In this document: piece by piece, positions 6,510-11,745 of the stretch
Position numbering within the stretch: position 1 is the first letter of the stretch
How the letters are laid out: every line of letters starts with the position of its first letter
Source: a virus
DNA: 36,167 nt
Virus record (IMG/VR): IMGVR_UViG_3300042868_009976
Span: 1-36,167 of that record
Reading direction: 5' to 3' (one strand)
Notes under the pieces: model-generated
What the model was told of the DNA's origin: nothing
Databases searched by the model: none
The model's input: only the letters and a program-made list of their open reading frames with translations
Program-made: the position numbers and the translations under genes

Positions 6510-7721
6510 TTAGACTTTCTCCTTGCGCGCCTTCACGGGCGCGCTCGCCGTTTGCTCACCAGTTGTGTGCAATGTGGGGAGCCGAAGCTCGGCCACCATC
6601 GTGGCGGCGTCCTCGGCACGGTCGCGCAGATACGAGCGCTGAAGCACTCGCACGTCGGTGTCGCCCAGCCACAGCCCGACTTTGGTGATGTCGCCCGTCA
6701 GGGCCAGCACGTTGCCGGCTACCATGCGGCGGATCGAGTGCATCGCCTTGTACTGAATGCGGGGAAGCCCTGCCTTCCGAGCGGCCTCGTGCAACCCCGC
6801 GTTCAGCGACGAGTACGTGAACGGCTTCCCCGCCGTCCGCTTCTGCCGGCTGGAGAACACGTACGGGGACTGCCGCCCCTCCCGCGCCGCCCAGACCCGG
6901 CACACCCTCAGCACGAACACCGCGTCACGCGGGAGCTGCTGGACGCGCGTGCGCCCCACCTTATCGAGCTCGCCACGCCAGGTCACGGTGCGCCCGACGA
7001 CATCATCCCATCGCAGGTTGAGCAGCGCGGTCGAGCGCGGCGCTAGCAGCCCATCCAATGCAATCAAAGCCCAGATGCGCCACGTGTTGAGGGTCCGGTA
7101 GGACAGCTGCGCCATCAGCCGGCTGAACTCGACCGGCGTGAATTCCGGCACCGACATCGGCTGATAGTCGCGCCCCTTCTTGACCGCATACTCGGCCAGC
7201 ACGTTTTCGCGGAGCAGACGCCGCTGCCGCGCAAAGCGCCACACCGACTTCACAAGCTGGATGTGGTGGGCCACCTGGTTGCGTGCCATCGGGACGCCGC
7301 GCCGGGTGTCGGTCTCCAGCAGCTCCTTGCGCCACGAGTCCAGCGTCTCCATCTGCACAAGATCCGCATACGTGTGAGGCGCCACGTGCGTCATGAACAC
7401 CTGCCAACGCGCGCGGGCGATGGCGAGCGTCTTGGGGCGCCAGTCAGGGGCGTGGGCGGTGATGTAGGCGTCCCACAGGTTCTTCACGGTCTGTCGCGTG
7501 GGCGCTGGGGCTTCTCCGGCGCGCAGCCGTTCCGCCACGCCCTCGCCGTACGCCTTTGCCGCCGCTTCTCGATCTCGCCGCGTGCCCTTGAACTGCTTCG
7601 ATTTCTTGACGCCGGCTTCCCGCCACTCCACGACGGCCACGGGTTCTCCACGAGACTCTGCGGTCACAACGTTGACCGTCGCCCCGTAGCTGCCGTAGCT
7701 CTTGAGCTTGACGCGCGTCAT
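6510..7721 (-). CDS. int: Tyrosine-recombinase integrase
   Basis: A 403-residue integrase with an N-terminal arm-type domain (about 1-70), a core-binding SAM-like domain (about 75-185) and a catalytic domain. Catalytic residues: R229 in APRSTALLNLRW, K254 in LDKVGRTR, H328 and R331 in HSIRR, and nucleophile Y364 in LQRSYLRD. The position usually held by His (or Trp) in the LGH motif is D354 (WLGDTD), an unusual substitution. It would catalyse attP x attB recombination at the tRNA fragment 30 bases downstream. ATG overlaps the stop of the excisionase candidate. Unlike its neighbours it does not end in Ala-Ala and is not coupled to the next gene. Confidence 0.93.
   Translation of the reverse strand: MTRVKLKSYGSYGATVNVVTAESRGEPVAVVEWREAGVKKSKQFKGTRRDREAAAKAYGEGVAERLRAGEAPAPTRQTVKNLWDAYITAHAPDWRPKTLAIARARWQVFMTHVAPHTYADLVQMETLDSWRKELLETDTRRGVPMARNQVAHHIQLVKSVWRFARQRRLLRENVLAEYAVKKGRDYQPMSVPEFTPVEFSRLMAQLSYRTLNTWRIWALIALDGLLAPRSTALLNLRWDDVVGRTVTWRGELDKVGRTRVQQLPRDAVFVLRVCRVWAAREGRQSPYVFSSRQKRTAGKPFTYSSLNAGLHEAARKAGLPRIQYKAMHSIRRMVAGNVLALTGDITKVGLWLGDTDVRVLQRSYLRDRAEDAATMVAELRLPTLHTTGEQTASAPVKARKEKV
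6543..6570. repeat. Direct repeat R2 (within integrase 3' end)
   Basis: The partner of R1 at 6324-6351, with 25 of 28 positions identical. It lies inside the integrase coding sequence just before the stop codon. The segment between the copies holds the integrase stop and the tRNA 3' fragment. The higher mismatch on the R1 side and reading-frame conservation in both copies suggest an old duplication. Confidence 0.8.
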
Positions 7722-8065
7722 GCCGCACCGATCCGCGCGGCTTCCCGCAGCATCTCAGGATGCCCGCGCCGCGGCACGATGCACGCCCGCAGCCGGTATT
7801 GCCGCTTCTCATAGATGACGTGCGACGTGTGCAGATACTTGCGGGCGTGCCGGCGCACTTGATCGCCGGTCCATCCAGCCCGGCGGGACGCCTCCTGCTC
7901 AGAGATCCATTGCGTGAACTCTTCGGCCACGTCGGCCGCTTCTTCGGCGCACTGCTCGAGGATGCGGGCCGTGCGTTCGTCGCCACGACGACGCAGGACG
8001 GCGGCCTCTCCGCGCCAGTCCGCGATGACGCCGGTCAGCTCAGGGCGAGGGGCGATGATGCTCAT
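7718..8065 (-). CDS. Putative excisionase / directionality factor
   Basis: A 115-residue product with a helical N-terminus and a probable helix-turn-helix at about 52-75 (ISEQEASRRAGWTGDQVRRH), followed by a basic wing-like segment (KRQYRLRACIVPRRG). It lies directly upstream of and overlaps the integrase (ATGA), the usual place of recombination directionality factors. Many excisionases are small winged helices of about this size. GGGTGG precedes the ATG. It ends Gly-Ala-Ala. The DNA-binding appearance is seen; the excisionase role is inferred from position and could be wrong. Confidence 0.55.
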   Translation of the reverse strand: MSIIAPRPELTGVIADWRGEAAVLRRRGDERTARILEQCAEEAADVAEEFTQWISEQEASRRAGWTGDQVRRHARKYLHTSHVIYEKRQYRLRACIVPRRGHPEMLREAARIGAA

Positions 8066-8118
8066 GTCGCCACCCAGCCAAGATAGGCGCGCTCTTCTCC
8101 TGTTTTAAATCGCGTCAT
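8062..8118 (-). CDS. 18-codon coupling mini-ORF
   Basis: ATG at 8118 overlaps the stop of the upstream gene (ATGA) and TGA at 8062 overlaps the ATG of the next gene (ATGA). The peptide is MTRFKTGEERAYLGWVAT. GGAGG lies 7 bases before its ATG, a better ribosome-binding site than most in the operon. It therefore fills the gap between two genes as a perfectly fitted open frame. It may be a coupling ORF that carries ribosomes onward, a microprotein, or the remnant of a shortened gene. Confidence 0.5.
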   Translation of the reverse strand: MTRFKTGEERAYLGWVAT

Positions 8119-8330
8119 ATCGTTTCCTCCCGCGCCTGCCGCACCGCGCGGTTGAACAGTTTCATGATGAGGGCGCCCATTTCGGTGGCGTAGGTGGCGG
8201 CGTCCTTGAGGTCGTCGGGGCGCCGTGGCTGCGTGACGCGCAGGGCGCCCTCGCGCACGGCGCTCCGACGGAGCCCTTGCACGGCGTTGTACACGTCCTG
8301 GCGGAGATCGTGCAGCGTGCGCCCGGTCAC
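8115..8330 (-). CDS. Small helical protein of unknown function
   Basis: A 71-residue product, mostly helical, with LHDLRQDVYNAVQGLRR and MGALIMKLFNRAVRQARE. The sequence suggests a small regulatory or recombination accessory protein, but no family is recognised. GTG at 8330 overlaps the upstream stop (GTGA). One of the few early products that does not end in Ala-Ala (ends Glu-Thr-Ile). Confidence 0.65.
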   Translation of the reverse strand: MTGRTLHDLRQDVYNAVQGLRRSAVREGALRVTQPRRPDDLKDAATYATEMGALIMKLFNRAVRQAREETI

Positions 8331-8623
8331 GCGGCGCGCTCCGGCCAGCGGCGCAGCAACGGGGCGCAGCTGAGGCACAGCAGGACCACGTCGTCGGCGA
8401 GGTCGATCATCTCCCGCACCCGCGAGACGGACCCGCAGAGGTCGCATCGTTCCTCGTCGGTGGTGGCGGTGTCCATGCGGGCGAAGAACCGCTCGTGCTG
8501 CCGTGTGGCCTGCGCCTGCCGCTCGAGCTCGAGCGCGATGCGGGCCTGCTCGAGGCGGTACTGGCGGACGGCGAGAACGAGCAGCGTGAGAAGCATCACG
8601 CTCAGGATGGCGATCTCTTTCAT
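8327..8623 (-). CDS. Membrane-anchored zinc-ribbon protein
   Basis: A 98-residue product. Residues about 4-19 (IAILSVMLLTLLVLAV) form an N-terminal transmembrane helix. A charged coiled coil (about 20-48) follows, then a zinc-ribbon-like pair CDLC at 60-63 and CLSC at 83-86. Zinc ribbons on a membrane anchor are uncommon among early phage genes. The protein might tether a nucleic acid or protein partner to the inner membrane; no family is recognised. ATG at 8623 overlaps the RecT-like stop; GAGG in the upstream codons is the ribosome-binding site. It ends Arg-Ala-Ala. Confidence 0.7.
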   Translation of the reverse strand: MKEIAILSVMLLTLLVLAVRQYRLEQARIALELERQAQATRQHERFFARMDTATTDEERCDLCGSVSRVREMIDLADDVVLLCLSCAPLLRRWPERAA

Positions 8624-9444
8624 GCGGCCTCGTCCACCGCATACGGGTCCGGCGCGGCCAGCGCGCGGCGGGCGTTGGCGACGGCCTGCTCGGTCGTCGG
8701 CATCGCGTCGCCGTGGCCGTAGGCATCGGTGGTGACGGACCGACTCGGCAGGGCCTTCGGCGCCTGTGCTTCGGCGTACTCGGCGTCGGCAATGACGACC
8801 TTGGCGGTGTCGTCGGCGCTCCGCTCCATGGTCGCAAACTGCGCCCCGAAGGTGGGCAGCACTTCGGCGACCTGCTTCCACGCGCGTCGGCCGGCGCGGG
8901 TCGTGGCGGTCTTGGTGGGCTCGGCATCGCCGACGGGGTCGCGCTGCCGCACGCCACCGCCGCACCAGTTCACGCCGACGACGGTCTGGCCGGTCGCAGC
9001 CACGGTAATCCGGAACACGACGGCCGCCGCCGCCTTCTCGGGCACGCCGTGCATGATGCGGGCGCGGATGCGGCGGGTGCTCTCCTCAATCGCCCAGGCG
9101 TCGCCGTTGGCGGCGAGCTGGTCGAGGCGCGGGTCAGCCTGCACGAACTCGGGCTCGTGCGGGATCAGGGCGCCGGACTGGATCAGGGGCGCCGCGCGTT
9201 CTTCGTACAGCGTGGCCGTCAGGTACGGTTTGCCGCCGAGGACCTCGATGTGGCGCAGCGGGTCGAGGTTGTTGGAGCGGCAGTACTCGGCCAGCGCATA
9301 CACGCCCTCGGCGCTCAGGTCCTTGGACCACTGCGTGCCCCGGATGGCGGCGGCCATGCGGTTCTTCATCTTGTTCTCGGCGATACGCGCCTCCACGTCT
9401 GCGCTCATCGGCGTGCGTTTCACGATGCCCGTTTCTTCACTCAT
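8620..9444 (-). CDS. RecT/Bet-like single-strand annealing protein
   Basis: A 274-residue product with YCRSNNLDPLRHIEVLGGKP near residues 53-73 and KTATTRAGRRAWKQV near 178-192. The first resembles the conserved region of RecT/Bet-type annealing proteins; the second resembles the 'KT..TRA.RRA' helix found in several annealing families. Such proteins pair complementary single strands during phage recombination. The C-terminal 60 residues are Ala-rich and probably flexible. It sits in the early operon where recombination genes usually lie. No exonuclease partner (RecE, YqaJ, Exo) is visible. Assignment is by motif resemblance; another Rad52-like or phage protein family is possible. Confidence 0.5.
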   Translation of the reverse strand: MSEETGIVKRTPMSADVEARIAENKMKNRMAAAIRGTQWSKDLSAEGVYALAEYCRSNNLDPLRHIEVLGGKPYLTATLYEERAAPLIQSGALIPHEPEFVQADPRLDQLAANGDAWAIEESTRRIRARIMHGVPEKAAAAVVFRITVAATGQTVVGVNWCGGGVRQRDPVGDAEPTKTATTRAGRRAWKQVAEVLPTFGAQFATMERSADDTAKVVIADAEYAEAQAPKALPSRSVTTDAYGHGDAMPTTEQAVANARRALAAPDPYAVDEAA

Positions 9445-9749
9445 GCGGCGGCCCGGATGCGGTCGAGATAGGTGGACAGGAACGCGACCTGTGCGGCCAC
9501 GGCCTGCTCAAAAGTCTGCACGTCGTCGTTGTCGCTGATCGCCCGCCAGCACGTGCGTTCGGCGTCGGTCGCGTCTTCCAGCAGCACCTCAATGGCCACG
9601 CGGCGCACGGCCTGCTCGCGGTCGTCCGCGTTACGGCGCCACTGGAACCGCAGGTAGCACATCGCGGTCACCAGATCGCCAAAGCCGCGGATCATGGCGT
9701 GGTGGGCGAGGTCGCGCGCATCCCACGCCAGCTCGATCTCGGCGGTCAC
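9441..9749 (-). CDS. Small early protein, unknown function
   Basis: A 102-residue helical product containing ISDNDDVQTFEQAVAAQ near the C-terminus. Its downstream part shares the pattern DDVxTFExxVxA, and a 22-base DNA stretch with 19 matches, with the gene directly upstream (9746-10000), suggesting a partial duplication. GTG overlaps the upstream stop with GGAGG embedded in the upstream codons. It ends Ala-Ala-Ala. Confidence 0.65.
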   Translation of the reverse strand: MTAEIELAWDARDLAHHAMIRGFGDLVTAMCYLRFQWRRNADDREQAVRRVAIEVLLEDATDAERTCWRAISDNDDVQTFEQAVAAQVAFLSTYLDRIRAAA

Positions 9750-10000
9750 GCGGCCTCCCGCCGTGCGCGGTCGTGCTCGTGGCGCAGGCGCACCGCGGTC
9801 ACAAAGTGCTCGAAGGTCTCCACGTCGTCCGCGATGGCGGCGTGCGGCGCGGTCATCACCATGGTCAGGTGCAGCACGGTGCCGTCTCGGGTGGTGATGG
9901 TGGGGGCAGGATCGCCGCCCAGGACGATGGGGTAGGTGCGGCGACGGCGTCCGTCGGCACTGACATACAGCACCGTGCGCCGGAGATGTGGCTGGTCCAT
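9746..10000 (-). CDS. Small early protein, unknown function
   Basis: An 84-residue product: beta-rich first half (RRTVLYVSADGRRRRTYPIV, then TVLHLTMVMT) and a helical end with DDVETFEHFVTA. ATG at 10000 has GAGG 5 bases upstream, so the longer frame reaching 10075 is not used. It is separated from the ribbon-helix-helix gene by a 92-base leader with a strong hairpin. No family recognised. Ends Glu-Ala-Ala with a GTGA overlap to the next gene. Confidence 0.65.
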   Translation of the reverse strand: MDQPHLRRTVLYVSADGRRRRTYPIVLGGDPAPTITTRDGTVLHLTMVMTAPHAAIADDVETFEHFVTAVRLRHEHDRARREAA

Positions 10001-10026
10001 GGTGGCCTCACTCGGTAGTTTGTGCG

Positions 10027-10049
10027 GGACGGCGCCGGGTGCGCCGTCC
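10027..10049 (-). promoter_or_regulatory. Strong hairpin in early operon leader
   Basis: A perfect 9-bp inverted repeat (GGACGGCGC ... GCGCCGTCC) with a 5-base loop, in the only real gap of the early operon, between the ribbon-helix-helix gene and the 84-residue gene. No T-run follows in the leftward direction (the flank is CGCACAAACT), so a classical intrinsic terminator is unlikely. It could be an attenuator, a boxB/nut-like antitermination site or an mRNA-stability element. No N-like protein was recognised. Confidence 0.5.
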
Positions 10050-10092
10050 TCGCTCTCAGCGGTCAGCCGTCTCACCGGCTGGCCGTTGGCGT

Positions 10093-10290
10093 TTACGCGG
10101 CTTTTGCGCGTGATGCGGCCGCGATTTTCCGGATCGCCGCCTTGACGGCCGCTTCACGGATGAAGCCGGACACCGTGTCGCCCTGCTGGAACGCGGCCTC
10201 GACGACGAGGTCCCGCTCGGGCAGGCTGAACGAAACGGACAGCGGCGACGTTCGCATCTTCATCTGGCGCGGTGACCTTTCAGCAGTCAT
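10093..10290 (-). CDS. Ribbon-helix-helix (CopG/Arc-like) regulator
   Basis: A 65-residue basic protein. A beta-strand SPLSVSFSLP precedes helix RDLVVEAAFQQ, a turn and helix SGFIREAAVKAAIRKIAAAS, the standard layout of ribbon-helix-helix repressors. As the first gene of the leftward operon, opposite the rightward repressor, it fits a Cro-like or early autoregulator that binds the shared control region. ATG at 10290 is weakly preceded by ACGAG. It ends Lys-Ala-Ala with TAA, although no gene overlaps its stop. Confidence 0.7.
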   Translation of the reverse strand: MTAERSPRQMKMRTSPLSVSFSLPERDLVVEAAFQQGDTVSGFIREAAVKAAIRKIAAASRAKAA

Positions 10291-10331
10291 CGTGTACTCG
10301 TTGAGTTAGTGGGGACTCGCTTCGTGTCAGG

Positions 10332-10360
10332 ATAATGCAGGACAGCATGTAATGACGCAA
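10332..10360 (-). promoter_or_regulatory. Early leftward promoter (predicted)
   Basis: On the minus strand, TTGCGT (10360-10355) and CATTAT (10337-10332) are spaced by exactly 17 bases, a good sigma70-like pair. Transcription would start near 10325 and run into the ribbon-helix-helix gene and the early operon. The -35 box overlaps the predicted rightward -35 box, so binding of one regulator could affect both directions. A prediction from pattern only. Confidence 0.55.
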
Positions 10361-10380
10361 GGGCCAATATGCGGTTTTAT
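10352..10380 (+). promoter_or_regulatory. Repressor promoter (predicted)
   Basis: On the plus strand ATGACG (10352-10357) and TTTTAT (10375-10380) are 17 bases apart, each matching the sigma70 consensus at 4 of 6 positions. That start would be close to the repressor ATG at 10396, which has AAGGGG 5 bases upstream, so the leader would be very short. It is weaker than the leftward promoter. Confidence 0.35.
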
Positions 10381-10395
10381 CCTTAAGGGGTTCTC

Positions 10396-10875
10396 ATGGA
10401 CGTGCAAGACGCACTAGAAAGAGTCTGGCAGGAAGCCAAACGCAGCTCGCAGGGTAGAGTCGCTGACCGCATCGGTGTGCAACGGTCCGCGTTGAGCCGA
10501 TGGAAGCAGGGCGAGTCACCGCAGGGAGAGCTTCGCGAGAAACTCATCGCGTGGGCCGAGTCTCTGCCGCCGCGCGCGGCCGTCGCCCCCGAGGAGGCCG
10601 CCATCGAGCTCGCCAATGAGCGGACTGGCCAGAACTTGGTCCGGCTGGCCGAGATCCGGGGCTATGCGAAGTCAGTGCTGGCGATGCTACGGGCCGTGGC
10701 CGACGAACAGCAGCGGGTCGTGGACTCGCTCGAACCCTACGCGGCGGCCGAGGGGCGGCTGCTTGCCACGCGCCTTACGGCGGAAGATCGCCGTGAGATC
10801 TTGGAGGCCGTCACGGCGACCGAGGCTGCCATCACGCAGCCAGAAACTGCGCGTCGGCCGGCGTCTGAGGCATGA
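10396..10875 (+). CDS. HTH repressor without peptidase domain
   Basis: A 159-residue product. Residues about 17-43 hold an HTH (SQGRVADRIGVQRSALSRWK) of the XRE type. The rest (about 65-150) is helical with a Glu/Ala-rich coil, probably for dimerisation. There is no LexA-like self-cleavage domain, so induction through RecA-driven autocleavage is not expected; an antirepressor or another signal would be needed. It is transcribed opposite the early operon, the normal place for a lysogeny repressor. AAGGGG precedes the ATG. Its 3' end overlaps the convergent gene 10832-11083 by 44 bases. Confidence 0.75.
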   Translation: MDVQDALERVWQEAKRSSQGRVADRIGVQRSALSRWKQGESPQGELREKLIAWAESLPPRAAVAPEEAAIELANERTGQNLVRLAEIRGYAKSVLAMLRAVADEQQRVVDSLEPYAAAEGRLLATRLTAEDRREILEAVTATEAAITQPETARRPASEA

Positions 10876-11083
10876 GCAACCCGTCGCACAGGGGGATTAG
10901 CAGGGCGCCGTAATTGGGCGGGCCAACATGGACCACGGTCCACGTCCCGCGCACGCGGCGCACGACGGCGATGGGCACGGGCGCCCCCGGACGCACGACG
11001 ACCACGTCACCGACCCGAGCGGGGACGGGATGAATGAACGCCCCGACCACCTCGAACACATAGGCTGCCTTCTCGAATGGCAC
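10832..11083 (-). CDS. Small beta-rich protein antisense to repressor end
   Basis: An 83-residue product with an SH3-like appearance: VGDVVVVRPGAPVPIAVVRR followed by TWTVVHVGPPNYGALL. GTG at 11083 has GAGG 8 bases upstream. The last 44 bases lie opposite the repressor 3' end. It ends Leu-Ala-Ala, like an ssrA tag. Its transcript would run antisense through the repressor and into the early operon. A candidate promoter (TTGCGC, 16 bases, TACGAT on the minus strand at 11170-11143) is weak. No function recognised. Confidence 0.55.
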   Translation of the reverse strand: MPFEKAAYVFEVVGAFIHPVPARVGDVVVVRPGAPVPIAVVRRVRGTWTVVHVGPPNYGALLIPLCDGLLMPQTPADAQFLAA

Positions 11084-11260
11084 AGAATGTCCTCAATCAT
11101 CCAATCGCCACACGCGCGAAAGATGTCCGCGCGATGCGTTCAATCGTACGGGCTAAGCGGTAAAGCGCAACCCGATTGCGATTTCTCAGAACTGTCTCAA
11201 TGCAGTGCCGTATGACCTGTCAAAATCACGTGAAGCCCTTTGCGGGCAAGGAGCTGTGAA

Positions 11261-11710
11261 ATGAAAAAGCGAACGTTTGTGGCGGTGTTGGTGGTGGTGG
11301 GCGCCATCGCGAGTGTCGTCATGGAGAACGCCAAGGCGGACAGTTTGGCCGGTCTGACCCCAGCACAGCGTGACAGTGCCCGTCTCCACGACGCGACGAT
11401 GAAGACGCTCAGGCGCCGCTCGTCAGATGTGGCGTTTCAGGGCAAGATGGCCATCAAGTCACGGTTGAGAGATCCCGAGTCGGCGCAGTTCGGCCGCGTC
11501 TGGGCCGGTGGTGATTCCCAATTCGTCGCCTGCGGCAAGGTGAACGCCAAGAATGGCTTCGGTGGCTACACGGGGGAGGAGTTCTACTGGGGCGTCCCGC
11601 CGCTGGTCATTACCTCAAGCGACGTGGAGAAGCTGAGTGCCAAGGAACGCAAAGCGATGGTCGCCACCGCCACCGCCTGTGATACCACCTACACATTCTC
11701 AACGCACTAG
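11261..11710 (+). CDS. Secreted periplasmic-type protein (moron)
   Basis: The 149-residue product begins with a textbook signal peptide: MKKR, a hydrophobic stretch (VAVLVVVGAIASVVM) and a probable cleavage after AKA. The mature part carries RDPESAQFGRVW, then CGKVNAKNGFGGYTGEEFYW and a late Cys; this pattern is seen in small periplasmic proteins of phages and proteobacteria whose function is unknown. AAGGAG lies 7 bases before ATG 11261, the best ribosome-binding site in the window. It has its own orientation beside the repressor, is likely expressed from the prophage, and could be a lysogenic-conversion or superinfection-exclusion factor (inference). Confidence 0.75.
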   Translation: MKKRTFVAVLVVVGAIASVVMENAKADSLAGLTPAQRDSARLHDATMKTLRRRSSDVAFQGKMAIKSRLRDPESAQFGRVWAGGDSQFVACGKVNAKNGFGGYTGEEFYWGVPPLVITSSDVEKLSAKERKAMVATATACDTTYTFSTH

Positions 11711-11745
11711 GAACGCGACACAGCGGCCGTCGAGCATACCGCCCT

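Noticed and set aside
11711-11745. Bidirectional terminator between convergent genes
   Set aside because: Only a weak GCGG/CCGC pairing with a 12-base loop and no T-run was seen.
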